Of a DNA stretch of 64,000 nucleotides, positions 1 to 8,563 are shown in pieces (the stretch's first letter is position 1; every line of letters begins with the position of its first letter). Origin of the DNA: Polaromonas sp. (GTDB lineage Bacteria; Pseudomonadota; Gammaproteobacteria; Burkholderiales; Burkholderiaceae_C). The notes under the pieces are model-generated. The model had not been told where the DNA came from, did no database searches, and was given only the letters and a program-made list of their open reading frames with translations. The stretch is from NCBI RefSeq assembly GCF_029945685.1, contig NZ_JAQSDA010000025.1:62001-126000 (forward strand), given 5' to 3'. A program made the position numbers and the translations under genes.

Positions 1-1052
1 GCCAGCACAGCAATCTGGCCCGGCAACGTCACATTGACGCGCATGTCGGTGTATTCGGCCACGGAATAGACGGCCGCCTCGATGATGGCATTGAGCGACA
101 CCGACCCCAGCTGCGGCGGATCGGGCCGGGCGTAGTCGAGGAATTTGTCGATGATCGCGTCGAGCTGGGTGATGTCGGCGGCCATGTGGGCGCGGGCCTC
201 CGGATCGGCCACGCTCATTTCTGTTTCGAGTCGCAGCCGCGCCAGCGGCGTGCGCAGGTCGTGCGAAATGCCGGCCAGCATGATGACGCGGTCTTCCTCG
301 ATTTTGGAGAGCTGCTCGGCCATACGGTTGAAGCCGATGTTGACTTCGCGGATCTCGCTGGTCGCCACCTGTTCATCAAGCAGGCTGGCGTCAAAGTCAC
401 CGTCACGCATGCGGCTGGCGGCAAAAGACAGTTGCTTGAGCGGCCGGTTGATGAGGCGCGCAATCAGCGCGGCGCCGAGCAGCGACAGGATGGCTGCGGT
501 GATCAGCCAGATCAGCCAGGTGCCGCCCTGCAGGGGCCCCAGCCGCGAGGGGTCGGTCAGCAGCCAGTAGGCGTCGCCGTCAATGTTGAACCCCACCCAC
601 AGACCTTTGACACCGTTGACGGATCGGGCCACCACCGTGCCTTCGCCCATGCGCGCGGTGAGCTCTTCACCGATGCGCTCACTGAAGGGATCGTTGACAA
701 AGCGCTCGAACTTGTCGCGCGGCTCGCGCGGCGAGATGCGCACGCCTTCTTCCTCGGCCAGGGTCTTGATCAGCCAGACCCGGGTGATGGAGTCCGAGTA
801 CTTCAGCGCGGCGCGGCTCAGGTTGACCAACGAGGCAAGTTGCCTGGCGCTTTGCACGGCGCGCGGCTCGAATTCCAGCGCGCGGAAGGTTTGCAGCCAG
901 GCGACGATGCAGCCGATCAGCAGCAGCGACAGGAACAAAAAGGTGCGCCAGAACAGGCTCAGGCCGACGCGCGGCCGCATCTCCAGGGGCGCAGGTGCAG
1001 TTTCAAGCGCCACGGGGGCGGTTTCCAGGTGTTCGGCGCGTGTGCCTTGCAT
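1..1052 (-). CDS. EnvZ-like sensor histidine kinase (3' end outside window)
   Basis: Membrane sensor kinase that would autophosphorylate on a histidine and pass phosphate to the OmpR-type regulator encoded just upstream. Read on the minus strand from the ATG at 1052, the protein has a short cytoplasmic N-terminus, a first membrane segment at about residues 31-52, a periplasmic region of about 100 residues, a second membrane segment, a HAMP-like linker (RLINRPLKQL) and the H-box AGISHDLRTPLARLRLE with the phospho-accepting His at residue 264. The frame stays open to the window edge, so the N-, D- and G-boxes of the ATPase domain lie outside. The start sits 78 bp after the regulator's stop, consistent with a two-gene operon. 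The stimulus cannot be deduced. Confidence 0.9.
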   Translation of the reverse strand, partial: MQGTRAEHLETAPVALETAPAPLEMRPRVGLSLFWRTFLFLSLLLIGCIVAWLQTFRALEFEPRAVQSARQLASLVNLSRAALKYSDSITRVWLIKTLAEEEGVRISPREPRDKFERFVNDPFSERIGEELTARMGEGTVVARSVNGVKGLWVGFNIDGDAYWLLTDPSRLGPLQGGTWLIWLITAAILSLLGAALIARLINRPLKQLSFAASRMRDGDFDASLLDEQVATSEIREVNIGFNRMAEQLSKIEEDRVIMLAGISHDLRTPLARLRLETEMSVADPEARAHMAADITQLDAIIDKFLDYARPDPPQLGSVSLNAIIEAAVYSVAEYTDMRVNVTLPGQIAVL

Positions 1053-1130
1053 TCGGGGACTCGGAAGGCGGAGAGGTGGATCGGCCCGGTCAGCCAGACA
1101 GCAGTCGGGCGTGCGGCAGCATGTGGCTCT

Positions 1131-1868
1131 TTAGCTGGTTCCGTCCGGCACGAAAACGTAGCCTATGCCCCACACGGTCTGGATGTAGCGGGGCGCAGCG
1201 GCGTCCAACTCGATCAGCTTGCGCAGGCGCGAGACCTGTACGTCCAGGCTGCGGTCGAAGGGCTCGAACTCCCGGCCGCGCGCCAGTTGCGCCAGCTTTT
1301 CGCGCGACAGCGGCTGGCGCGGATGCCGCACCAGCGTCTTGAGCATGGCGAATTCGCCGGTGGTCAGAGGCAGCTCCTCGCCATTTTTCTGCAGGGTGCG
1401 CAAGCCCATGTCGAAACTGAAAGGTCCGAAATTGACCACTTCCTGCTCGCTCGACGGCGCGCCCGGCACTTCGACCGCGGGGCGACGGCGCAGCACCGCA
1501 TGAATCCGCGCGAGCAGCTCGCGCGGATTGAAAGGCTTGGCCAGGTAGTCGTCGGCGCCGACTTCGAGGCCGACGATACGGTCCACGTCCTCGCCCTTGG
1601 CGGTCAGCATGATGATGGGGGTGCGGTCGTTGGCGGCGCGCAGGCGGCGGCAGATGGACAGGCCGTCTTCGCCGGGCATCATCAGGTCGAGCACGATCAG
1701 GTCCACGGCATCGCGCATCATGATGCGGTTCAGGGCCTTGCTGTCCTCCGCCAGGATGACCTCGAAGCCTTCCTGCGTCAGGTAGCGCCGCAGCAGGTCG
1801 CGAATGCGGGCATCGTCGTCAAGAATCAGGATCTTGTCAGCACGGGTGGAATTGCTAGCTTGTGTCAT
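1131..1868 (-). CDS. ompR: OmpR-family response regulator
   Basis: DNA-binding response regulator of 245 residues, the usual OmpR length. The receiver domain shows the acidic pocket LDDDARIRD at 16-24 and the phospho-acceptor Asp61 in VLDLMMPGEDG; the C-terminal half is a winged-helix domain ending in the typical RYIQTVWGIGYVFVPDG. The reading frame is open further upstream, but the segment before the ATG at 1868 has no resemblance to the family, so this ATG is chosen. The partner kinase follows on the same strand. The close match of the C-terminus to OmpR supports the symbol, although the regulated genes need not be porins. Confidence 0.93.
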   Translation of the reverse strand: MTQASNSTRADKILILDDDARIRDLLRRYLTQEGFEVILAEDSKALNRIMMRDAVDLIVLDLMMPGEDGLSICRRLRAANDRTPIIMLTAKGEDVDRIVGLEVGADDYLAKPFNPRELLARIHAVLRRRPAVEVPGAPSSEQEVVNFGPFSFDMGLRTLQKNGEELPLTTGEFAMLKTLVRHPRQPLSREKLAQLARGREFEPFDRSLDVQVSRLRKLIELDAAAPRYIQTVWGIGYVFVPDGTS

Positions 1869-1883
1869 AAGGCGATCGTAATT

Positions 1884-1955
1884 TGTAACAGAGCCAATTC
1901 TGCGGGCTAAAAACGCGGATTCCGTATTTTTCGTGCACTTTGACAGACTGTTACA
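1884..1955. promoter_or_regulatory. Inverted TGTAACA pair upstream of ompR
   Basis: TGTAACA at 1884-1890 and its reverse complement TGTTACA at 1949-1955 lie in the 273-bp divergent region between ompR and the SIMPL gene. E. coli OmpR sites contain a GTnACA-type core, so autoregulation is possible. This is inference from two short matches. Confidence 0.3.
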
Positions 1956-2141
1956 GAAGTTGCAGCTGCGGGCAAGCGCGATAAGGTGCAGATGCAAACC
2001 AATGGCAGGCTTGGGCCATTCGATGGCAACCATTGGCGGCCGATGCTGACAAGCCGGTCGCCGCAAATCGTCTATCGTTCCGCCGGCGGTGCAGATTCAC
2101 ACGTGTGCCGGTCTTTTTTTTGTCCAACCGAAAGTGATCCC

Positions 2142-2852
2142 TTGAAAAAAGCCAACCAACTCTTCGCCGCCTGCGCGCTGCTGGCCGCAAGCACCGGCGT
2201 TTTTGCCCAGAACCCACCCCCGTTTGCCCCGCTGCAAAACGTCGCGCAACTATCGGCCAGCGCAGCCGTTGAAGTGCAGCAGGACCTGCTGTCCATCGCG
2301 ATGACCACGACCCGCGACGGCAGCGATGCCGCCACCGTGCAGAACCAGCTCAAGGCGGCCCTGGAGGCGGCACTGGCCGAGGCCAGAAAAAACGCCCAGC
2401 CCGGCCTGATGGATGTGCGCACAGGCAACTTCAGCCTGTACCCGCGTTACGGCAAGGACGGCAAGATCAACGGCTGGCAGGGCAGTACCGAGATGGTGCT
2501 GGAGGGCCGGGATTTCGCGCGTATCACGGCGGCCGCCGGCAAGGTCCAGACCCTGAGTCTGGGCAATGTCGGTTTTGCACTGAGCCGCGAGGCCCGTGCC
2601 CGCGTCGAAGGGGACGCGCAGGCGCAGGCGATCGAGGGGTTCAAGGCCAAGGCCAGCGAGATCGCGCGGGGCTTCGGTTTTTCCGGCTACACGCTGCGTG
2701 AAGTTGCCATCAACGCCAATGACCAGGGCCCCATCCGCCCGCGCATGATGGCTGTGGAAGCCAAGTCCGCGATGTCGGATTCGGCGATACCGGTCGAAGC
2801 CGGCAAGAGCACTGTCATGGTCAACGTGTCGGGCTCCGTGCAGATGAAGTGA
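2142..2852 (+). CDS. SIMPL-domain (DUF541) periplasmic protein
   Basis: Secreted protein of 236 residues. From the TTG at 2142 the product opens with a classic signal peptide (MKKANQLF, then a hydrophobic core ending ASTGVFA-Q, cleavage near residue 22-23), which decides this start over upstream in-frame codons that would add an unrelated non-hydrophobic leader. The mature part begins with the region typical of SIMPL proteins (NVAQLSASAAVEVQQDLLSIAMTT is the family's first strand pair) and contains an internal stretch resembling the YggE/BP26 fold. Family members are periplasmic or outer-membrane associated and often linked to oxidative stress, but the molecular role is unknown. It stands alone, divergent from ompR. 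Confidence 0.8.
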   Translation: MKKANQLFAACALLAASTGVFAQNPPPFAPLQNVAQLSASAAVEVQQDLLSIAMTTTRDGSDAATVQNQLKAALEAALAEARKNAQPGLMDVRTGNFSLYPRYGKDGKINGWQGSTEMVLEGRDFARITAAAGKVQTLSLGNVGFALSREARARVEGDAQAQAIEGFKAKASEIARGFGFSGYTLREVAINANDQGPIRPRMMAVEAKSAMSDSAIPVEAGKSTVMVNVSGSVQMK

Positions 2853-2949
2853 CGACGTGCCCTCGGCGGGTGATCCGGCCGTACCGGACCCTCCCGGAAG
2901 GGCGTTTGCCTGACAGACGCAAGCCACGCCGGACCGTAAGCTGGCGGGC

Positions 2950-3918
2950 ATGAATGTTCATTTTCTGGCGCAGGACGCCGCGCGGCGGGGCCCCCTGCTG
3001 ATTGTCATCAATGCCGGCTCGGGCCGCCACAACACCGACGACGAACAGGCGGTCATGGCTCGCGTGTTCACGCAGGCCGGCCGCGAGTTCGAGTTTTTTC
3101 CGGTCGACGAGCCGGACCAGATCGACGAGGTGGCGCGCCGCGCTGTCCGCCAGGCCCAGGCCCGGGGTGGCGTGGTGGTGGCGGCCGGTGGGGATGGCAC
3201 CATCAACGCCGTGGCCCGCGCCGTGCTGGGCAGCGGCTGCCCCTTCGGCGTCCTGCCGCAAGGCACCTTCAATTATTTCGGCCGTGTCCATGCGATCCCG
3301 CAGGAGACCGAGGCCGCCGCCAACGCCCTGGTCGGCGCGAGCGTGTCGCCGGTCCAGGTCGGGCAGGTCAACGGCAGGCTGTTTCTGGTCAATGCCAGTC
3401 TGGGCCTGTACCCGCGATTGCTGGAGGACAGGGAAGCCTGGAAGCAGCAGTTCGGTCGCAGCCGCCTGGTGGCGTTTGTCTCGGGGCTGGCCTCGCTGCT
3501 GCAGACGCGCCGCCAGTTGCACCTGCAGATCGAATCGGCCGGGCAGGTGGCCGCCTTGCGCACCCCGACGCTGTTTGTCGGCAACAACCACCTGCAACTC
3601 ACGCGTGTGGGTATTGCCGAAAAAGACGCCAATGCGGTGATCAACGGCCAGTTGGCCGGGGTGGTGGTGCGCCCCATCGGCTCGCTGGCGCTGTTTGGCC
3701 TGATGCTGCGCGGCCTGCTGGGGCGGCTCGGCGACGCGGACAACATCCGCAGTTTTTCGTTTCGCCGCCTGACGGTCACGCCGCGGGGGCGCCGGCGCGT
3801 CAAGGTGGCCACCGACGGGGAGGTCTGCTGGATGGAGGCGCCGCTGGTGTTCGAGGTGGCCGACCAAGCCCTGCTCCTGATGGTTCCCGCGCCGGCCGAC
3901 CGGGTGGATGTCGCCTGA
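2950..3918 (+). CDS. Diacylglycerol/lipid kinase family protein
   Basis: Soluble kinase of 322 residues in the DAGK catalytic family (YegS/DgkB-like), which phosphorylates a lipid hydroxyl with ATP. The family signature GGDGTINAVA is at residues 80-89, preceded by the start-of-fold VINAGSGRHN at 19-28; the glycine-rich FGVLPQGTFNYFGR follows, a form of the conserved GT-N-F motif. The C-terminal half carries the second beta-sandwich domain. The ATG at 2950 opens directly into the conserved fold. The stop overlaps the start of the metallophosphoesterase by one base (TGATG), so the two are probably translated together; a kinase-phosphatase couple acting on lipids or lipid-linked groups is an inference. 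Confidence 0.85.
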   Translation: MNVHFLAQDAARRGPLLIVINAGSGRHNTDDEQAVMARVFTQAGREFEFFPVDEPDQIDEVARRAVRQAQARGGVVVAAGGDGTINAVARAVLGSGCPFGVLPQGTFNYFGRVHAIPQETEAAANALVGASVSPVQVGQVNGRLFLVNASLGLYPRLLEDREAWKQQFGRSRLVAFVSGLASLLQTRRQLHLQIESAGQVAALRTPTLFVGNNHLQLTRVGIAEKDANAVINGQLAGVVVRPIGSLALFGLMLRGLLGRLGDADNIRSFSFRRLTVTPRGRRRVKVATDGEVCWMEAPLVFEVADQALLLMVPAPADRVDVA

Positions 3919-4745
3919 TGAAGACGCTGCTGCAGATTTCCGATCCCCATTTCGGCACGGCGCAGCCGCTGGTGATGGAGGCGCTGGTGGCGCTGGCGCG
4001 GCAGCAGCGCCCCGACGTGCTGGTGCTGTCGGGAGACATCACGCAGCGTGCGACGGCGACGCAGTTTCGCGAGGCGAGGGCGTTTTGTGAGCGTCTGCAG
4101 ATTCCGCAGATGCTGGCTTTGCCCGGCAACCACGACATTCCGCTGTTCAATCCCTGGCAGCGCCTGGTGACGCCGTATGCCCGTTACCTGCAGGCCTTCG
4201 GACCCGAACTGGAACCGGTGCTGGACACCGCCTGGCTGCAGCTGAGCACCGTGAAGACCACGCGCCGCTGGAGGCACAAAAACGGCGAGGTGTCGGGCCG
4301 GCAGATTGAACGGGTGAGCGCGCGCCTGCGACAGTCCGCACCGGGGCAACTGCGCGTGGTGGTGGTGCACCAGCCGGTGATGGTGCTGCGTGCTGAGGAC
4401 GAGCACGACCGCCTGCGCGGCTGGGAGGCCGCCGTACGCGCATGGGCGGCTGCCGGTGCGGACATCGTCATGGGGGGGCACATTCACCTGCCTTATGTCT
4501 GCGAGCTGTCGTCCTGCGTGAACGACCTGCCGCGGCGCCTGTGGTGCGTGCAGGCCGGTACCGCCCTGTCCTCGCGCATCCGGCGTGAGGCGCCGAACTC
4601 GGTGAACCTGCTGCTGTGCGACCCGGCCCACCAGCCGTTCCAGGGCCGGCTCGAACGCTGGGACTTCCGCGGCGCCGGCGCAGCGGGCCGTTTCGAATTG
4701 GCGCACACCAGTGAGCTGATGCCGGACCGGGCAGGGGTCCGCTGA
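3918..4745 (+). CDS. Metallophosphoesterase, CpdA-like
   Basis: Calcineurin-type phosphoesterase of 275 residues with all metal-binding motifs in order: ISDPHFG (6-12), LSGDITQRA (near 38), LPGNHD (near 72), VVVHQP and MGGHIHLPY. The arrangement and length match 3',5'-cAMP phosphodiesterase CpdA and close relatives, so cyclic nucleotide hydrolysis is possible, but the family is broad and neighbouring lipid kinase context makes other phosphodiesters equally likely. No signal peptide or membrane segment is seen, so it should be cytoplasmic. Translationally coupled to the preceding gene through TGATG. Confidence 0.85.
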   Translation: MKTLLQISDPHFGTAQPLVMEALVALARQQRPDVLVLSGDITQRATATQFREARAFCERLQIPQMLALPGNHDIPLFNPWQRLVTPYARYLQAFGPELEPVLDTAWLQLSTVKTTRRWRHKNGEVSGRQIERVSARLRQSAPGQLRVVVVHQPVMVLRAEDEHDRLRGWEAAVRAWAAAGADIVMGGHIHLPYVCELSSCVNDLPRRLWCVQAGTALSSRIRREAPNSVNLLLCDPAHQPFQGRLERWDFRGAGAAGRFELAHTSELMPDRAGVR

Positions 4746-4758
4746 ACCTGCGGACCGA

Positions 4759-5211
4759 TCAGGCGGCGGACAGCGCTTTCTTGCGCAATCGCCGGGCCAC
4801 GACGATCTCCCGCAGGTGGTCGTAGGTCCAGTTGAAGGCAAAGGTGTAAGGCAGAAAAAACAGCACGATGCCGATGTCCAGCACAAAGGCTTCCCACAGC
4901 CCGATGTCCAGCCACCAGGCGGCCAGTGGCACCACGGCCAGGATCAGGCCGACCTCGAACAGCACCGAATGCACCGCCCGCGCGCCCAGCGTGCGCCGAA
5001 AACCCAGTCGGCGCTGGGCGCCGTCAAACACCGCATTGAACACCATGTTCCAGGCCATCGCAATCAGCGAAATCATCAGCGTCAGCAGGCCCATGTGGGC
5101 CAGCGAATAACCGAGCAGCCAGGCGCCCAGCGGCGCGCAGAGGGCAATCGCCAGCACCTCGAATCCGAGGGCGTGGAAAAAACGTTCCTTGACAGACTTC
5201 TGCAGGCTCAT
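4759..5211 (-). CDS. PACE-family multidrug exporter
   Basis: Small inner-membrane protein of 150 residues with four predicted helices arranged as a tandem pair of bacterial transmembrane pair domains. All four hallmark motifs of the PACE (AceI-like chlorhexidine exporter) family are visible: RFFHALGFE near the N-terminus, WNMVFNAVFD, RAVHSVLFEVGL and YTFAFNWTYD. PACE proteins export biocides such as chlorhexidine or short diamines using the proton gradient. The ATG at 5211 gives the usual family length; the open frame extends far upstream but that part is unrelated. Divergent from a LysR gene 102 bp away, the arrangement seen for aceI and its regulator aceR. Confidence 0.92.
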   Translation of the reverse strand: MSLQKSVKERFFHALGFEVLAIALCAPLGAWLLGYSLAHMGLLTLMISLIAMAWNMVFNAVFDGAQRRLGFRRTLGARAVHSVLFEVGLILAVVPLAAWWLDIGLWEAFVLDIGIVLFFLPYTFAFNWTYDHLREIVVARRLRKKALSAA

Positions 5212-5313
5212 GGGTGACTTTTGGGGCTTTGAAAAGGGGAATGGCTGTATTTTTATCGCTATTTCCAATACATTAAAGTTGATAATCATCGGAAAAATAG
5301 ATACATAAGCCCC

Positions 5314-6207
5314 ATGCGCCACTCTCCCGAAGCCCTGACCGCCTTCGCCGAAGCCGCCACCCTGGGCTCGTTTTCGGCCGCAGCGCGCAAACTCGGCAAG
5401 AGCCAGTCCACCGTGAGCAGCGCGATTGCCAACCTCGAGATCGACCTGGGCCTCTGCCTGTTCGACCGCAGCCGCCGCAAACCTGCGCTCAGCGAACATG
5501 GCCGGGTGATGCTGGGCAAGGTGCAGGAGATCCTGGCCGCCAGCGACCGGCTCGACTTGTCTGCCAGCCAGCTCGGCGGCGGGCTGGAGGCCAGACTCAG
5601 CGTGGTCTGGTCCGACACCTACCAGTCGGACCGCTTTGAGGACATGCTGACCGCCTTTGAGCAGCGTTTTCCCGACCTGGAGTTCGAATGCCTGATCGCC
5701 GAACACGGCGACCTGGTGTCGCTGGTACAGACCGGCCGCGCTCACATCGGCGTGGTCGGCGCACAAGGCGTGTACCCGCCCGACATCGGCTCGGCCACGA
5801 TTGCCGAGCAGTCGGAGATCGCGCTGTTTGTCGCCACCGGCCATGCGCTGGCTGGCAAAACGGACATCACGCCCGAGCTGTTGGCCCGGCACCGTGAGCT
5901 GCGGCTGGACACCTACCTGGGCCGGGCCGACCAGGTCAGGCCGGCGGCGCGCCGCTCCTGGTCGGCGCCCAGCTACCTGATGCTGCTGGAGATGGCGGTG
6001 CTGGGCTTCGGCTGGGCCGCCATCCCGCGCTGGATGGTCACGCGGTTTGCCGTCGGCAAACTCACCGAGCTGGCCGCGCGCGGCTGGCCGCAGCGCGTGC
6101 CGGTGGACGCCGTCTGGTCGCGCCAGCGGCCACTGGGCCGCGCCGGCACCTGGTTGCTGCAGGAAATGCTGGCGCCGCCGGCGCCGCCCCCTTTACAGGA
6201 AAAATGA
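5314..6207 (+). CDS. LysR-family regulator, probable regulator of the PACE exporter
   Basis: LysR-type transcription factor of 297 residues. The N-terminal winged HTH runs from about residue 4 to 62 (LTAFAEAATLGSFSAAARKLGKSQSTVSSAIANLE), followed by the linker helix and a ligand-binding domain starting near residue 90 (ARLSVVWSDTYQSDR). It is divergent from the PACE gene with a short AT-rich spacer (5212-5313) holding the likely shared operator. By analogy with AceR it may activate the exporter in response to a substrate. Its last codons and stop lie in a ~55-bp repeat shared with the convergent LysR gene. Confidence 0.88.
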   Translation: MRHSPEALTAFAEAATLGSFSAAARKLGKSQSTVSSAIANLEIDLGLCLFDRSRRKPALSEHGRVMLGKVQEILAASDRLDLSASQLGGGLEARLSVVWSDTYQSDRFEDMLTAFEQRFPDLEFECLIAEHGDLVSLVQTGRAHIGVVGAQGVYPPDIGSATIAEQSEIALFVATGHALAGKTDITPELLARHRELRLDTYLGRADQVRPAARRSWSAPSYLMLLEMAVLGFGWAAIPRWMVTRFAVGKLTELAARGWPQRVPVDAVWSRQRPLGRAGTWLLQEMLAPPAPPPLQEK

Positions 6208-6256
6208 GGCTCCAGCCCTTACGGGGTGGGCGCCGGCAGCTCTTTATTTGATAGCG
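6200..6256 (+). repeat. Copy of the ~55-bp GCAGCTAT repeat, between convergent lysR genes
   Basis: AAAATGAGGCTCCAGCCC followed by CGCCGGCAGCTCTTTATT and ATAGCG. It fits the consensus of the other copies in the window. It encodes the last residues and the stop of the minus-strand LysR gene (NKELPAPTP) and overlaps the stop of the plus-strand one, and could serve as a bidirectional terminator. Confidence 0.75.
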
Positions 6257-7172
6257 TCCGGGGCGGCGTTGCGCTGGCGGGTGCGGCCTTGCCGACCTCG
6301 CCCAGCAGCCACTGCCGGAAGACGCCCAGCGGCTTGAGGTGACTGCGCGACTCGGGGTAACACAGGTAGTAACCCATCTCGTCCCGGTAGCCGTCGTCCA
6401 GCGGCGTGGCCACCAGGCCGGCGGCAATGTCGTCCTGCACCAGGCAGTGCGGCACCAGCGCCAGGCCCATGCCGGCCCGCACCGCGCGTATCAGGCTGTG
6501 GTACTGGTCCAGCTGCGGGCCCATCAAGGTGTTGACGCCGCCGACACCGTGCGCCGCGCACCAGTGGGTCCAGGCGTGCGGCACGCTGACATGCTGGAGC
6601 AGGGTGAAACCGGTGATGTCCTGGGCCTGGCGCAGCGGCGGCTGCGCCGGCAGCCCCGGCGGAGCGATCAGCACCACTTCCCGGCCGGTCAGGTAGTCGG
6701 CCCGGGCACCGGGCCAACTGCCGTTGCCGAACAGGATCGCGCAGTCCAGGTCTTCCCGCTGAAAGTCATAACCCTGGGCATAAGGCACATAGTGCAGTTC
6801 GATCTGCGGATGCTGGCGCTGGAAGGCTGGCAAGCGCGGGATCAGCCATTTGGCGCCGAAGGTGGGCAGGGTGGACAGGTGCAGGGCGCCGCCGCCGTCG
6901 CCGCTGGTGATGAGTTCCAGCGTGGCGGCTTCGAGTTGCGCCAGCACCGGCCGCACGGCGGCCTCGTAACGCACACCGGCGGGCGTCAGGGTCAGGCGCT
7001 GGCGGATGCGCTCGAACAGCAACACGCCGGTGAGCTGCTCGAGCTCGCTGATCTGTTTGCTGACGGCGCTTTGCGACAGGTGCAAGGCCTCGCAGGCGCG
7101 CGAGACACTGCCGAAGCGCGCCGTGGTGGTGAACGCGCGCAGCAGGTGAATCGGCGGCTGGAGGCGTTTCAT
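6219..7172 (-). CDS. LysR-family regulator, GcvA-like
   Basis: LysR-type regulator of 317 residues. It opens MKRLQPPIHLLRAFTTTA with the HTH at about 8-66 (FGSVSRACEALHLSQSAVSKQISELE) and the substrate domain from about residue 94 (ALHLSTLPTFGAKWLIPRLP), a signature of the GcvA subgroup. The gene is divergent from the Bug-type receptor gene, so control of that transport gene is the simplest guess. The C-terminal ten residues are encoded by a dispersed repeat, suggesting that the original 3' end was replaced. Confidence 0.88.
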   Translation of the reverse strand: MKRLQPPIHLLRAFTTTARFGSVSRACEALHLSQSAVSKQISELEQLTGVLLFERIRQRLTLTPAGVRYEAAVRPVLAQLEAATLELITSGDGGGALHLSTLPTFGAKWLIPRLPAFQRQHPQIELHYVPYAQGYDFQREDLDCAILFGNGSWPGARADYLTGREVVLIAPPGLPAQPPLRQAQDITGFTLLQHVSVPHAWTHWCAAHGVGGVNTLMGPQLDQYHSLIRAVRAGMGLALVPHCLVQDDIAAGLVATPLDDGYRDEMGYYLCYPESRSHLKPLGVFRQWLLGEVGKAAPASATPPRTLSNKELPAPTP

Positions 7173-7302
7173 GATCCGATTTTACGTGAAGTTCATTCCA
7201 TAATGGACTGAACCCAGTCGAAGACTTCACCGGCGAGTTCCGCAGACTGGCACCTCTCCTGCTTCACAATGGATTCACAAATTCATTTTGAAAAGGATCA
7301 TC

Positions 7303-8262
7303 ATGCAAAGACGTCACCTCATCGCACTCGCAGCTACTTCAGTACTCCCGGGAATGGGTTGGGCGCAGTCGAACAAACCACTGCGCCTGGTCGTGCCCTT
7401 TCCTCCGGGCGGCGCCACCGACATCACCGCGCGGGTGGTGTCAGAGGCGCTGGCGCGCGTTCTGGGCCAGCCGGTGATCGTTGAGAACCGCGGTGGCGCC
7501 GGCGGCTCCATCGGCATGAGCGAGGTGGCCAAGTCCGCGCCTGACGGGCTGACACTCGGCGTGGCGACCCTGTCCACGCACGGCGTCAACCCGGCTGTCT
7601 ACAAAAAATTGCCTTACGACCCGATCAAGGATTTTGTGGCCGTGACCGAGCTCGTCAAGGCTCCGGGGGTGGTGGTGGTCAATGCGGCCCTGCCGGTGAA
7701 GAACTTTGCCGAACTGGTCGCCTACCTCAAGGCCAACCCCGGCAAGCTCAGTTATGCGTCGCCCGGCAACGGCACCATCGGCCACATGTGGGGCGAGCTG
7801 TTCAAGAGCACCACCAACACCTTCATGGTGCACATTCCCTACCGCGGTGCGGGCCCGGCCCTGAACGACGTTGTTGGCGGGCAGGTGATGGTGTACTTCG
7901 ACCAGGTGGCCGCTTCGTTGCCTTTCATCCAGTCGGGCAAGCTGCGCGCCATCGCCGTGTCCTGGGACAAACGCCTGGAGGTCCTGCCCAACACCCCGAC
8001 CTATGCGGAACTTTCGCTGTTTTCCAGTAATGACCCTTCATGGTTCGGTCTGGTGGCACCCGCAGGCACACCGGCGGCCGCGGTGAACCGCATCCAGCAG
8101 GCGGTGGTCAAGGCCCTGCAGGAGCCGGCCGTGCGCACCAAGCTGGCAGCGCAGGGGCTGTTTGCCTCCGGCACCACGCCGGCCGAGTTTGATGCGCAGA
8201 TCAAGAAGGAAATCGACAAGATGAAACGCATCGCCAAGTTCGCCAAAATCAGCATCGAGTAA
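7303..8262 (+). CDS. Bug-family (TctC-like) periplasmic solute-binding receptor
   Basis: Periplasmic binding protein of 319 residues, of the type that captures carboxylates and feeds tripartite tricarboxylate transporters; in this bacterial order most such receptors are orphans, as here. The signal peptide MQRRHLIALAATSV...GWAQ ends near residue 25, followed by the family hallmarks LRLVVPFPPGGATD, VENRGGAGG and the late motif DPSWFGLVAPAGTP. The ATG at 7303 is preceded by AAAAGGA at 7291-7297, which fixes the start; a TTG fifteen bases upstream lacks such a site. No TctA/TctB genes are nearby. The ligand is unknown. Confidence 0.93.
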   Translation: MQRRHLIALAATSVLPGMGWAQSNKPLRLVVPFPPGGATDITARVVSEALARVLGQPVIVENRGGAGGSIGMSEVAKSAPDGLTLGVATLSTHGVNPAVYKKLPYDPIKDFVAVTELVKAPGVVVVNAALPVKNFAELVAYLKANPGKLSYASPGNGTIGHMWGELFKSTTNTFMVHIPYRGAGPALNDVVGGQVMVYFDQVAASLPFIQSGKLRAIAVSWDKRLEVLPNTPTYAELSLFSSNDPSWFGLVAPAGTPAAAVNRIQQAVVKALQEPAVRTKLAAQGLFASGTTPAEFDAQIKKEIDKMKRIAKFAKISIE

Positions 8263-8275
8263 ATCAGCATCGAGT
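8246..8275 (+). repeat. Perfect 15-bp tandem duplication at a stop codon
   Basis: AAATCAGCATCGAGT occurs twice in a row (8246-8260 and 8261-8275). The first copy spans the last sense codons of the Bug receptor; because the unit is a multiple of three, the second copy supplies another in-frame TAA. A recent slippage duplication is the simplest explanation. Confidence 0.9.
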
Positions 8276-8360
8276 AAAGCGGAAGGAGCCGGACCGCAGC
8301 GCCTGCGCGCTGTGGCCGGCCTCCCATGCACCCCCGGCCGCAACATGGCCTTGGCCTCTA

Positions 8361-8521
8361 GTACTGCAACCCAAAAATATCGAAACATGAAAGCGCGCCT
8401 TCGCACCCATGGCGGCGTTGCAATCCTTGCGAAGGCGCACAGCCTTCGCGGCGGCTTGCGTCTTGCCCTGGGCACGAAGTCATCACTTTCATTTTGTTTC
8501 GCTACTTCCGTGCTGCAGTAC
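8361..8521 (+). repeat. 161-bp inverted-repeat element, copy 1
   Basis: The ends are GTACTGCAAC (8361-8370) and GCTGCAGTAC (8512-8521). Inside them a second inverted pair, CGAAACATGAAAGCG at 8381-8395 and ACTTTCATTTTGTTTCG near 8485-8501, encloses a GC-rich core with CATGGCGGCGTTGCAA. A second copy lies at 53056-53218 in the same orientation with matching changes in both arms. It fills most of the 301-bp gap between the Bug receptor and the amidohydrolase; no gene is seen in the gap. Confidence 0.85.
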
Positions 8522-8563
8522 CAGGGCCACCGCAGGGGTGCCGACAGGACCACAATCAACACC

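Noticed and set aside
186-1910. 574-codon plus-strand open frame opposite the kinase and ompR
   Set aside because: It is antisense to two clearly recognised genes; long antisense frames are common in high-GC DNA and the product has no domain.
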